Of a DNA stretch of 36,235 nt, positions 29,433 through 36,235 are shown in pieces; the stretch's first letter is position 1, and each line of letters begins with the position of its first letter. A model generated the notes under the pieces. It saw nothing but the letters and a program-made list of their open reading frames with translations, was not told the origin of the DNA and searched no databases. The translations under genes and the position numbers were made by a program. This stretch comes from Pseudomonadaceae bacterium UBA836 (GTDB lineage Bacteria; Pseudomonadota; Gammaproteobacteria; Pseudomonadales; Pseudomonadaceae), in the NCBI GenBank assembly GCA_002296055.1, contig DBHE01000062.1, forward strand, positions 1,785 to 38,019, read 5' to 3'.

Positions 29433-30168
29433 TTTGCGTGGTGCATATCTGGGTACCGGCAAGATGTCGGTAGAGGACCTGGATGATCCCAAGGGTCTGA
29501 TCTTTGTGGGCAACGTCAGCTCGCTCACCTATGAAGCGCAAACGCAAGAGATCGAGGACCAGGACTACACCACCCCCGGTGGCGGCCTGGATGCCTCGGT
29601 GCTGCGCATCACTGGCATTAACCTTAACTACACGGCCAAACACTTCAAGAAGGCGAACATCGCACGCGCCCTGTACGGCTCTGCGGTTGATGTTGCGGCT
29701 GGCACAGTGACCGGCGAGGAGCACAAGGCGTTTCCGGGTGGCATGATCAAACTGGCTTACCCTGGCGCCACTGATGTGGTGGTTACCCCTGCCGGCGGCG
29801 GTGCGGCCTGGGTGTTGGATACCGACTACACCCTGAGCCCGTCTGGTTACCCGGTCTTCACCGAGGGCGGCGCAGCGGCTGCCGGCGATATTGACGTAGA
29901 GGTGAATTACTCCTACGCCAAACACGCCACCATTCAGGCGCTGGTGCAGTCCGGTAAGCGCTTCCGCGTGGTGTTCGAGGGCCTGAACGAAGTACGCAGC
30001 GGCAAGCCGATGGTGATTGAGGCGTATCGCGTGAACCACTCGCCGGCGAGCTTGAGCGTGATTGGCGATGAGTTTCAGGGTATGGACTTCACCGCGAAGA
30101 TCGAAAAAGACGCCACCAAGGTCGGTACCGGTATCTCGCAGTACCTGATGATTCAGGACGTCGAGTAG
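29425..30168 (+). CDS. Major tail tube protein (gpV-like)
   Basis: A 247-residue protein, the length of lambda gpV (246). The N-terminal half has the tail-tube beta pattern (LIFVGNVSSLTYEAQTQEI, LRITGINLNYTAKHFKKAN, ALYGS), and the C-terminal half has VRSGKPMVIEAYRVNHSPAS and GMDFTAKIEKD. Stacked rings form the tube of the non-contractile tail. It begins inside the end of the small gene before it. It is followed by a hairpin without T-run (30180-30203) and then by a cassette that is not part of the lambda tail order. Confidence 0.85.
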   Translation: MADLRGAYLGTGKMSVEDLDDPKGLIFVGNVSSLTYEAQTQEIEDQDYTTPGGGLDASVLRITGINLNYTAKHFKKANIARALYGSAVDVAAGTVTGEEHKAFPGGMIKLAYPGATDVVVTPAGGGAAWVLDTDYTLSPSGYPVFTEGGAAAAGDIDVEVNYSYAKHATIQALVQSGKRFRVVFEGLNEVRSGKPMVIEAYRVNHSPASLSVIGDEFQGMDFTAKIEKDATKVGTGISQYLMIQDVE

Positions 30169-30263
30169 CGGCGGGCGGTGCGGGGTAGCGCCTGCCACCC
30201 CGCCCGGCCTCGATCGCGATGTGTGCTAAATTCGTGCTTATTTACTTCAGGGAGGAGGGGCGC

Positions 30264-30752
30264 GTGCGAATTGTTATTCTGCTGGTTCTGATGGGGTGCT
30301 GGCCTGGCTTGCTGCAGGCCGCGACTGTTTACCGCTGCGACTTGCCAGAAGGCCGGGTCGGCTTCTCTGATCGGCCATGTGAAGGTGGCGGCGGGCAAGA
30401 GATGGACGTCACCGCAGACAAAATTGGGGGTAGTTTGGCGCCGTCGCCAGAGTATCTGCAGTTTCAACAGCGCCGGGACAGTACGCGGCAAATCGAGAGG
30501 TCATATCGCCGGGCGCAGTCGACTGTGTCCTCTGGCCCGTGCCAGGAGTTTGCGAGCACTGTGTTACGCAGAATGGTGATCAGGCATCAAGTGGTCCGTG
30601 GTATGACCAAAGCGGATGCCTTGAGAGCCTGGGGCACGCCGAGCCGGGTCAACGGCACGCAGCACGCTTACCACTGGGCAAGAGGTGGTTCTTCGTACTT
30701 CTACATTGAAGGCGGCTGCGTGAGCAACGTGCAGGGCGGCTACAACGGTTAA
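30264..30752 (+). CDS. Secreted DUF4124-like protein, probable moron
   Basis: A 162-residue protein starting at a GTG behind a very strong GGAGGAGGGG site. Residues 1-20 form a signal peptide (RIVILLVLMGCWPGLLQA) with a likely cut after LQA; the LMGC inside it is a poor lipobox. ATVYRCDLPEGRVGFSDRPC is a DUF4124-like strand-turn unit. Near the C-terminus VVRGMTKADALRAWGTPSRV recalls a SmpA/BamE-type fold, with GGCVSNV at the end. The mature protein should be periplasmic with possible disulphides. It stands alone between tail tube and immI-like genes, behind a possible extended -10 box (TGCTAAATT, 30224-30232), so it may be expressed in the lysogen. Function is unknown. Confidence 0.65.
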   Translation: MRIVILLVLMGCWPGLLQAATVYRCDLPEGRVGFSDRPCEGGGGQEMDVTADKIGGSLAPSPEYLQFQQRRDSTRQIERSYRRAQSTVSSGPCQEFASTVLRRMVIRHQVVRGMTKADALRAWGTPSRVNGTQHAYHWARGGSSYFYIEGGCVSNVQGGYNG

Positions 30753-30765
30753 GCGGGCCCATGCC

Positions 30766-30794
30766 TCGGCCCCGTCTCGGTGGGGCCGAAATTT
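30766..30794. terminator. Convergent hairpin terminator after the moron
   Basis: TCGGCCCC (30766-30773) and GGGGCCGA (30782-30789) form an 8-bp stem with GTCTCGGT loop, followed by AATTT. It lies between the convergent ends of the moron and the leftward repressor gene. The weak T-run makes its efficiency uncertain. Confidence 0.6.
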
Positions 30795-30806
30795 CAGGTG
30801 AAACCG

Positions 30807-31181
30807 CTATTCCGTAATGATCGAGGATGTTATTTCTTCGACTCGCTGCTCAAGATCGCCGAGGTTCGCAAGGCGGTTTCGGAGTGAATTGAAAAGCTCC
30901 TCGGCCGCTTCTGCTGTTTCTGGCGTTTGCGTGTCGACCTTGGTGAGCAAATTCATCATGCCAACGGTTAGACTCGCTTCAGAAAGCATCGCTTTGAGCT
31001 CCTGAACGGCTAGCTTGTTTTGTATTTTCTTGAGTTGTTCGTCTGGGTTGTCGAAGCTTTGTTGTAGTCGCAATACCAACTCAGCATTGACCGATGATCC
31101 GCTTTTGTCGGCAGCGTCCTTGAGCTTCTCATACAGCTCATATGGCAGTCGGAACTGAGATCTGTAAATTTCTTCTTTCAT
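30807..31181 (-). CDS. Arc/Mnt-type ribbon-helix-helix repressor
   Basis: A 124-residue protein. Residues 1-44 (SQFRLPYELYEKLKDAAD, then SGSSVNAELVLRLQQS) are a ribbon-helix-helix domain with the RSQFRLP strand that reads operator bases. The C-terminal part is helical and probably multimerises (DEQLKKIQNKLAVQELKAML). The layout resembles P22 Mnt (82 residues) but is longer. It is divergent from a second, shorter ribbon-helix-helix gene, with the operator palindrome between them. It likely holds the antirepressor operon silent in the lysogen. The gene is noticeably more AT-rich than the tail genes. Confidence 0.8.
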   Translation of the reverse strand: MKEEIYRSQFRLPYELYEKLKDAADKSGSSVNAELVLRLQQSFDNPDEQLKKIQNKLAVQELKAMLSEASLTVGMMNLLTKVDTQTPETAEAAEELFNSLRNRLANLGDLEQRVEEITSSIITE

Positions 31182-31191
31182 GTCACTAATC

Positions 31192-31234
31192 TTGACACTA
31201 TCTGTTAAGTGGTTATAGTGACAGCTGTGTCACT
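31192..31234 (+). promoter_or_regulatory. Promoter and palindromic operator of the antirepressor operon
   Basis: TTGACA (31192-31197) and TATAGT (31214-31219) are 16 bp apart, a near-consensus sigma70 promoter. The palindrome AGTGACA-GCTG-TGTCACT (31217-31234) overlaps the -10 box and start point, so a bound repressor would block it. A third TGTCACT half-site lies at 31181-31187 over the start codon of the leftward repressor, allowing autoregulation. Confidence 0.75.
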
Positions 31235-31247
31235 CAAAGGGGGCAGC

Positions 31248-31397
31248 ATGAAACTCAGGACTCAGATACGCCTTCCCCATGATGTTGCCGCTTGGCTCAA
31301 GGCAAAGGCAAAACATAGTGGAAGATCAATGAACGCACAATTGGTAAGGGAGTTGGAGCGATGCCAGACGCTGGACGAAAGCAAGCAGGCGGCATAA
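31248..31397 (+). CDS. Arc-like ribbon-helix-helix protein
   Basis: A 49-residue protein, nearly the size of P22 Arc (53), consisting of a single ribbon-helix-helix domain: MKLRTQIRLPHDVAAWLKAK, a turn with SGRSMNAQLVRELERCQ, and a short tail. The strand TQIRLP contacts DNA in Arc-type dimers. AAGGGGG precedes the ATG. It is the first gene of the rightward operon that leads to the antirepressor, matching P22 immI where arc precedes ant and limits its expression. Confidence 0.8.
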   Translation: MKLRTQIRLPHDVAAWLKAKAKHSGRSMNAQLVRELERCQTLDESKQAA

Positions 31398-31403
31398 AAG
31401 AGA

Positions 31404-31433
31404 AAGCCCCCGGCGCGGCAACGTCAGGGGCTT
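31404..31433 (+). other. Stem-loop between Arc-like gene and next gene
   Basis: AAGCCCC (31404-31410) pairs with GGGGCTT (31427-31433) around a 16-nt loop. It lies 33 nt before the next start codon. No long T-run follows. It may lower translation or transcription of the genes that follow. Confidence 0.55.
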
Positions 31434-31465
31434 CAGAGAATGTAATCAAATTGGGAATCGATCAC

Positions 31466-31756
31466 ATGGCGAACGCTAACAGACAATCGCTTGCACCGCA
31501 AGCGGATGAAGCAGTCTACCTCACCCCGGAAGAGGTGCTAACAGCCCACGGCATCACCAGCCTTGATCAGATCAACGACCCGCTTCACTGCGTGGCATCG
31601 CGGCTAGAGGCCATGGCTACGCTGTTGTTTGTGGCGGTCGAGGATGGCAGCGTGGTGCAGAAACACATGCTGGACAGTGTGTGGCTGCTGCAAAGCCAGG
31701 TAGAGATACTCATCAAGCTGTTGGGCAAACCGGCAGAACGGGGGCAAGCGGCATGA
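31466..31756 (+). CDS. Small protein upstream of the antirepressor
   Basis: A 96-residue protein starting MANANRQSLAPQADEAVYLT. It contains LTPEEVLTAHGITSLDQIND and a helical C-terminus (DSVWLLQSQVEILIKLLGK). No family is recognised. The ATG at 31466 was chosen over one at 31361 because the stem-loop and non-coding-like bases lie between them and a GGGA ribosome site precedes it. The stop overlaps the antirepressor start as ATGA, so the two are coupled. Confidence 0.6.
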   Translation: MANANRQSLAPQADEAVYLTPEEVLTAHGITSLDQINDPLHCVASRLEAMATLLFVAVEDGSVVQKHMLDSVWLLQSQVEILIKLLGKPAERGQAA

Positions 31757-32622
31757 GCAACGTGATTCCGTTTAATTTTGACGGCAGTGAAATTCGCACC
31801 CTGGTCATTGAGGATCAGCCCTGGTTTGTCGCCGCAGATATTGCTAAGGCCCTTGAGTATCGTATTGCTGGAGACATGACCCGGAACCTGGATGACGATG
31901 AAAAGGGTACGCACATTGTGCGTATACCCTCCAGAAATCAGCACGAGGACTTTGCACTTGAGAAGGAAGTGTTGGTAATCAACGAGTCCGGCCTGTACTC
32001 AGCAATCCTCCGCAGTCGCAAAGCCGAAGCCAAACGCTTCAAAAAGTGGGTGACAGCCGAGGTGCTGCCCAGCATCCGCAAAACCGGTGGCTACCACGTG
32101 GCTGCCAACGGCGAGTTCACCCAGGGCGCGATCCGGGAGTTCCAGAGCAGCCGAGCAGAGATTCTTGAGGGAATCGTCAAGGTCAACGCCAGCATGATGG
32201 CGCTTGGCTCGGCATACGGCCTGCAGGGCAACCAGCTGTTGCTTTACACCAACAAGGCGGTAGAGAAGCAAACCGGGGTTGCACCAATGGCGCTGCTTGG
32301 TATCACCGGGCTGGTCAATCAGGAGCAGGAGCTGCACTACACGGCCACCGAGCTGGGTAAGAAGCACGGCATGAGCGCCAATGCCATGAATAAGTTGCTG
32401 GCTCAGGTTGGCTTGCAGCGCCGCTTTGAATACGCCAAGGGCAAGCACCGTTGGGAGCTGACGCCAGAGGGGCGCAAGCACGGTGTGATTCTGGACACCG
32501 CCAAGCGGCACTCAGACGGTACGCCAGTGCAGCAGATACGCTGGCGTGAATCGGTATTGCAGGTGCTGCAGGGCTTGGCCCGGCAGCTGCAAGCCACCTT
32601 GCCCGCAGTTGCACGCGGGTAG
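31753..32622 (+). CDS. Bro-N domain antirepressor
   Basis: A 289-residue protein of the phage antirepressor type. The N-terminal Bro-N domain (1-105) contains IRTLVIEDQPWFVAADIAKA, KEVLVINESGLYSAILRSRK and KKWVTAEVLPSIRKTGGYHV. A helical linker follows. The C-terminal part (about 200-265) has TATELGKKHGMSANAMNKLL and a beta turn ending GRKHGVILDTAKRH, as in antirepressor C-terminal domains. In P22 such proteins bind the main repressor and lift immunity, and this one is controlled by the two ribbon-helix-helix proteins upstream. Whether it targets the CI-type repressor of this phage or of others is not known. Confidence 0.85.
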   Translation: MSNVIPFNFDGSEIRTLVIEDQPWFVAADIAKALEYRIAGDMTRNLDDDEKGTHIVRIPSRNQHEDFALEKEVLVINESGLYSAILRSRKAEAKRFKKWVTAEVLPSIRKTGGYHVAANGEFTQGAIREFQSSRAEILEGIVKVNASMMALGSAYGLQGNQLLLYTNKAVEKQTGVAPMALLGITGLVNQEQELHYTATELGKKHGMSANAMNKLLAQVGLQRRFEYAKGKHRWELTPEGRKHGVILDTAKRHSDGTPVQQIRWRESVLQVLQGLARQLQATLPAVARG

Positions 32623-32671
32623 AACAGAGCCTCTAGCAGGCCATTCCAGAGCTACCAGATAGCCTTTTTAC

Positions 32672-32700
32672 ACCCCGCTTCGGCGGGGTTTTTTATTTCC
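32672..32700 (+). terminator. Terminator after the antirepressor, copy of tR'
   Basis: The same ACCCCGC-TTCG-GCGGGGT stem and six-T run as at 19568-19596, with identical bases beyond the T-run (to 32704). It closes the inserted cassette 50 nt after the antirepressor and stands directly before the tail chaperone gene, so late transcription must pass through it. Confidence 0.85.
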
Positions 32701-32704
32701 GGTA
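32672..32704 (+). repeat. 33-bp direct repeat, copy 2
   Basis: An exact copy of 19568-19600. It marks the right end of the cassette inserted in the tail operon. Confidence 0.95.
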
Positions 32705-32716
32705 CCGGAGACTTTC

Positions 32717-33037
32717 ATGTCGGAGCAAACCAACAACGGCGGGGTGCACGCTGGCCCCTATGGCGTAACCGTGCACGAAATGACCGTGCAGCAGATCCGC
32801 GACTACCTGCGTGATGCAGCCAAAGGGCAAACCGGCGATCTGGTTGATGTTCTGCTGCTGGGTGACTGTGAGCTGAGCACCATGAAGCGCATGTGCTCGA
32901 TCACTGATGCGCAGATTGCCGAGTTTAAGCCAAGCCAGCTGCAGGAGATTAAGGCCAAGTGCCGGGAGTTGAACCCGGATTTTTTCGGCATGCTGACCAA
33001 GCTGGAGGGTCTGGCGAAAGCCCAGCCCGCCAACTGA
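32717..33037 (+). CDS. Tail assembly chaperone, short form (gpG-like)
   Basis: A 106-residue protein with VTVHEMTVQQIRDYLRDAA, a middle helix region (LVDVLLLGDCELSTMKRMCS) and LQEIKAKCRELNPDFFGML near the end. Size, position before the tape measure and the presence of a -1 extension match the gpG-type tail chaperones that coat the tape measure during tail assembly. The start has a GGAG site 7 nt upstream. Confidence 0.8.
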   Translation: MSEQTNNGGVHAGPYGVTVHEMTVQQIRDYLRDAAKGQTGDLVDVLLLGDCELSTMKRMCSITDAQIAEFKPSQLQEIKAKCRELNPDFFGMLTKLEGLAKAQPAN

Positions 33038-33147
33038 GCAACCTCGACAGCGTGGTCAGCGCGCTGATTCGACTGGGGCATGCCAATGCCCTGAGCTACC
33101 CCTGGTCTTTCTTTCAGGCCGCCATCAAGAGTGCTAACGCAAAATGA
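32717..33147 (+). CDS. Tail assembly chaperone, long form (gpGT-like) via -1 frameshift
   Basis: A second frame, -1 relative to the short form, is open from 32953 to 33147 and encodes NLDSVVSALIRLGHANALSY followed by PWSFFQAAIKSANAK. The heptamer T TTT TTC (32980-32986) is in the correct phase for simultaneous slippage of two Phe tRNAs, giving a 143-residue fusion. A GNRA-type hairpin (CTGGC-GAAA-GCC) stands about 24 nt downstream. In lambda the analogous slip makes gpGT, which recruits the tail tube protein. The long form ends in ATGA shared with the tape measure start. The site is inferred and a later slip cannot be excluded. Confidence 0.7.
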
Positions 33148-36100
33148 CCGACGTCGAACTCAAACTGACGGCCAATACCAGCGATGCCGAGCGCGGTATT
33201 GCTGGCTTCAGCAAAAAGTATGCGGCCCTGGTGCGCGAGCTCTCCAAGCCACTGGGGCGCGTTAATGCGTTTCGTGACCTTGAGTCTGCTCTGGAGGAGT
33301 CTGGCCGGCAGGCGACGCGAGCCCGTGAGCGCGTGCGCGAGCTGGGTGACGAGCTGGCTCGTACCGATACCCCCACAAAGCAACTGACCGCAAGCTATCG
33401 CGACGCGGTGCGCGAGCTGCAGGGCCTGGAGCGCCAGGAAAAGGCGCAAACAGTGCAGCTCGCGCGCATGCGTGAAGAGCTGAAAGGCGCGGGGGTTGAT
33501 ACCAAAAACCTTGCCGCAGAGCAGTCACGGCTGCAGCGCGAGCTGGCCACCAAGATGGGGCGCAGCGACCGTGCCGGGGCCTTGGAGGCTGCCCGCCAGA
33601 ACCTTGGGTTGGCGGCCTACGGCGAGGCTCAGGCAAAGGTTGGCTCCCTGCAGCGCGATCTGCAGCTGTTGCAAAGCACAGGCAAACTGACGGCGGGCGA
33701 GCTGGCGATTGTTGGCGGCACCATGACCAGTGCGCTGGCGGCTGCCGGGCGGCAAGTGCAGCAAGCGAATGCTACGACTGTTACCTGGACAGAGAGCTTG
33801 CGCAACGTGCGCACCGAGCTGCTGGCCGGTGGCATTGCGTTTGGTGCGGTCGGACTGGCAGGTAAGCGGGCGTTTGATGAGTACAGCGGGTTCACTCAGC
33901 GCATGGCTGAGATTGGCACCATTACCAACCAAAGCGGCGCAGAAATGAGCCAGCTGGCGGTGGCGGTGCGTCAGGTCTCGCGCGATATGGGTGAGGCCGC
34001 CAGCGGCAGCGCCTCTGCGCTGTATGACATCATTTCCTCTGGGGTGGACGCAGCCAACAGCGTTGAAGTGCTGGAGCAGGCTGGCCGTGCTGCGGTTGCA
34101 GGCCTCACGGATACCCAGACCGCTGCCAAGCTGGGGCTGTCGGTTATCAATGCTTATGGTGAAGGCGTAGACCGGCTGGAGTCGCGCTACGACCAGCTGT
34201 TTTTGGCTGTACGTGAGGGCGTTACCACCTTTCCAGAGTTGGCCGGTGCCATTGGCCAGGCGCTGCCCACGGCGGCAGCGGCTGAGGTGAGCTTTGGCGA
34301 GGTAACGGCGGCGTTGGCTCTGATGACCAAGCAGGGCATCAACACCAACATTGCGACCACCTCACTGCGCAGCGCGATTAACAACCTGGCAGCCCCTGCA
34401 CCCGAGGCCAAAAAGAACCTTGAGGCCATGGGCATCACCTGGAATGGCCTGTCTGACACCCTGCGCCAGATATCTGAACAGAATCTGGGCATTGAGGCGA
34501 TGCGGCAGATCATCCCGGATACCGAGGCCCGCACGGCAGTGCTGGCACTGACCGGTGACATTGATGGGCTGCTGGAGCTGGTGCAGGAAATGGAAGCCGC
34601 AGGCGGTACCACCCAAGCCGCCTACGACAAAATGAAGGACACACCGGAGCAGCAGGTGCGCCGGTTTACTGCAGCGGTTAGTGACTTGCAGATTGCCTTT
34701 GGCCAGGCGCTGGCTGCCGGGCTGCCGGTGGTGAACCTGATCACCGACATGCTTAACGCCTTCAACGAGCTGCCTGATAACGTGCGCACTACTATCGCGG
34801 CGCTGGTGATTCTTGGCGCTGGAGCGAAGGCTCTGAGCGTCACAATGAAAGTGCTACAGGGTGGGCTAACTGGTGTCCTCGGGGGGATGCGTGCATTGCC
34901 TGCGGCTGGGGCAAGTGCAGGAGCGGGCTTGGCAGCGGCGAGTGCGGGAGCATCGCTGCTTGGTAAGTCCCTCAACGTGGCGTGGGCTGCTGGTTCAAGG
35001 CTTACTCATTTGGGGTTGGTGTTGTGGGCGGCGAATGTCGCGGGTGAGTTCGTAAGTCTCTATATGGAAATGGAGCGCCTGAATCAGTCGGTCGAGGACC
35101 ATGAGCGCGCCCTGCGCGAGGTGATTGATACCAACGCCGGCTACGCCGAGACCTTGGTACTGTCCGGTGCCGAGGTAAATGAGCTAACGGACATTGAGCG
35201 CAAGGCCTATGTGGAGCGGCTCAAGGCGGCGCAGGCGTATTACAAAGCCCTTGCCGAGCAAACCAGCCGGCAGGACTTTGAGCGCGACGGTGCAGCCGCC
35301 CCGGTCAGCGCAGAGGTGTTGCAGCTAGCCCGCCAGGCCCGTGCCTACCGTGATGCGGTGAACGCGGTGCAAACCGAGCAGGAGCGCCGGCAGGATCTGG
35401 CCCGCGAGCATGCCGCGACCATCCAGCGTATCCAGCAGGGTGAGCTGGAGTCAATCAAGGCTGAGCTGTCCAAGCAGTTGAAGGCCTACGACGACGCGGC
35501 CACCGAGCTGGAGGCCAAACTCAAGGAAATTGAGCAGAAGCGGCTGGAGTCGCAAAAGCGTTTCCAGGCGCTGGCCGATAGCTTCAGCCAGCCCCGCGCC
35601 GCAAGTACGCCAACCTTTGCGGATGTGACAGCAGCGCAGTACGCCGCCCGTCAGGCGCTTGCCGCCGGTGATGCTGAGCGCGCTCTGGCGCAGGCCGACA
35701 AGGCGGCAAAAGTGCTCGAGGAACTGCGAGACGCGGGGGCTAATACCTACGGTTTTGCGGGTATCGCCAAGGATCTTGGGCAAATTGCTGAGGAAGCGTT
35801 AAAGCTGGATGCCGCCAACGCTCAAGCAGCGTTTGATACTCAAAAGGAAAAGATCGACCAGCTGGTGCAAACCGCCAAGGCGCTGGAGACCATCAAGGTG
35901 GCTTATGCCTCTGATGGTGAGTCAGAGGAGCAAACCAAGGCCCGCATTCAGGCCTTGGCGGCGGAGTGGGCCAAGTACATGGAAGTGCCGGTGACGTATG
36001 TGCTGCCTGAAAAGGTGGACGCGCAACGGGTTTCTGATGCGCTCGGTGCTGATACCAGCATCCCTGGCTTTGCCGGCGGTGGCCAGCTGCGCGGCCCTGG

Positions 36101-36235
36101 TACTGGTACAAGCGATAGCATCCTCATGTGGGGTTCAAACGGCGAGTTCATGATGCGCAAGAGGGCTGTGGACTACTACGGCTCGGACTTTATGAACAAG
36201 CTGAACCAGATGCCCGGATCCCCAGATAGAAAACC
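33144..36235 (+). CDS. Tape measure protein, 3' end beyond the window
   Basis: The frame is open from ATG 33144 to the end of the window (1030 codons). The N-terminal 200 residues are charged coiled coil (RQATRARERVRELGDELAR, VQLARMREELKGAGVDTK). Next comes the TP901-type core (AVRQVSRDMGEAASGSASAL, DIISSGVDAANSVEVLEQAG), and a hydrophobic patch near 550 (TTIAALVILGAGAKALS). A further coiled coil runs at about 650-930. The last residues seen, GFAGGGQLRGPGTGTSDSI then SNGEFMMRKRAVDYYGSDFM, are the usual C-terminal motif of siphophage tape measures, so little is missing. The protein sets tail length and helps DNA entry into the host cell. Confidence 0.95.
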   Translation, partial: MTDVELKLTANTSDAERGIAGFSKKYAALVRELSKPLGRVNAFRDLESALEESGRQATRARERVRELGDELARTDTPTKQLTASYRDAVRELQGLERQEKAQTVQLARMREELKGAGVDTKNLAAEQSRLQRELATKMGRSDRAGALEAARQNLGLAAYGEAQAKVGSLQRDLQLLQSTGKLTAGELAIVGGTMTSALAAAGRQVQQANATTVTWTESLRNVRTELLAGGIAFGAVGLAGKRAFDEYSGFTQRMAEIGTITNQSGAEMSQLAVAVRQVSRDMGEAASGSASALYDIISSGVDAANSVEVLEQAGRAAVAGLTDTQTAAKLGLSVINAYGEGVDRLESRYDQLFLAVREGVTTFPELAGAIGQALPTAAAAEVSFGEVTAALALMTKQGINTNIATTSLRSAINNLAAPAPEAKKNLEAMGITWNGLSDTLRQISEQNLGIEAMRQIIPDTEARTAVLALTGDIDGLLELVQEMEAAGGTTQAAYDKMKDTPEQQVRRFTAAVSDLQIAFGQALAAGLPVVNLITDMLNAFNELPDNVRTTIAALVILGAGAKALSVTMKVLQGGLTGVLGGMRALPAAGASAGAGLAAASAGASLLGKSLNVAWAAGSRLTHLGLVLWAANVAGEFVSLYMEMERLNQSVEDHERALREVIDTNAGYAETLVLSGAEVNELTDIERKAYVERLKAAQAYYKALAEQTSRQDFERDGAAAPVSAEVLQLARQARAYRDAVNAVQTEQERRQDLAREHAATIQRIQQGELESIKAELSKQLKAYDDAATELEAKLKEIEQKRLESQKRFQALADSFSQPRAASTPTFADVTAAQYAARQALAAGDAERALAQADKAAKVLEELRDAGANTYGFAGIAKDLGQIAEEALKLDAANAQAAFDTQKEKIDQLVQTAKALETIKVAYASDGESEEQTKARIQALAAEWAKYMEVPVTYVLPEKVDAQRVSDALGADTSIPGFAGGGQLRGPGTGTSDSILMWGSNGEFMMRKRAVDYYGSDFMNKLNQMPGSPDRK

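Noticed and set aside
33014..33020. GCGAAAG as frameshift site in the tail chaperone, similar to lambda GGGAAAG
   Set aside because: It is not in the X-XXY-YYZ phase of the gene, and shifted pairing would be poor. T TTT TTC at 32980 fits.

Overview
This window looks like a gammaproteobacterial chromosome of the family Pseudomonadaceae (Pseudomonas or Halopseudomonas type) with a lambda-like siphovirus prophage integrated immediately upstream of mutS. The host call rests on a GroEL tail, a GGA-rich RsmZ-type small RNA with a GacA-box upstream, fdxA (seven-iron ferredoxin) and mutS, close to the rsmZ-fdxA-mutS neighbourhood known in Pseudomonas. The species cannot be fixed from sequence alone.

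Host part (1-3658): end of groEL and its terminator; GacA-type upstream site, promoter and body of an rsmZ-like sRNA; fdxA and mutS, both on the minus strand. The mutS start codon lies 3 nt after the integrase stop codon, in the same reading frame, with no visible terminator, promoter or good ribosome site between them. Mismatch repair may therefore be expressed from the prophage early-left transcript in this lysogen.

Prophage early-left operon (minus strand, 13586 down to 3662): a chain of about 18 overlapping or closely packed genes transcribed away from the repressor. It holds small unknown proteins, a PrtN-like activator, a DUF2303 protein, two MazG-like nucleotide pyrophosphohydrolase candidates, membrane proteins, a large DNA cytosine methyltransferase, excisionase and integrase. 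Immunity region (13587-14536): S24-type repressor, Cro-like protein and the PL and PR promoters.

Early-right operon (14537-19353): Cro, a 300-nt leader of serial hairpins, a CII-type regulator, a TraR/DksA zinc-finger gene broken by a 23-bp tandem duplication, a PriCT/TOPRIM primase, a DUF5906-type helicase, an array of ten CTAGGG-core repeats flanking an AT-rich tract (probable origin), and a Q-like antiterminator gene. Late region (from about 19459): putative PR', terminator tR', two holins, probable cos region, terminase and the lambda-type head genes (W, B, C with nested Nu3, D, E, FI, FII), then tail genes (Z, U, V, G/GT by -1 frameshift, tape measure running off the window end).

The tail operon is interrupted between tail tube and tail chaperone (30169-32704) by a cassette: a secreted DUF4124-like moron and a P22 immI-like unit (divergent ribbon-helix-helix repressors, a palindromic operator over a sigma70 promoter, a Bro-N antirepressor). 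It ends in a terminator identical over 33 bp to tR'. Several non-coding leaders on both early operons share CCACCTACCAC, or its core CTACCAC, in hairpin loops, which may be a phage-specific RNA control element.
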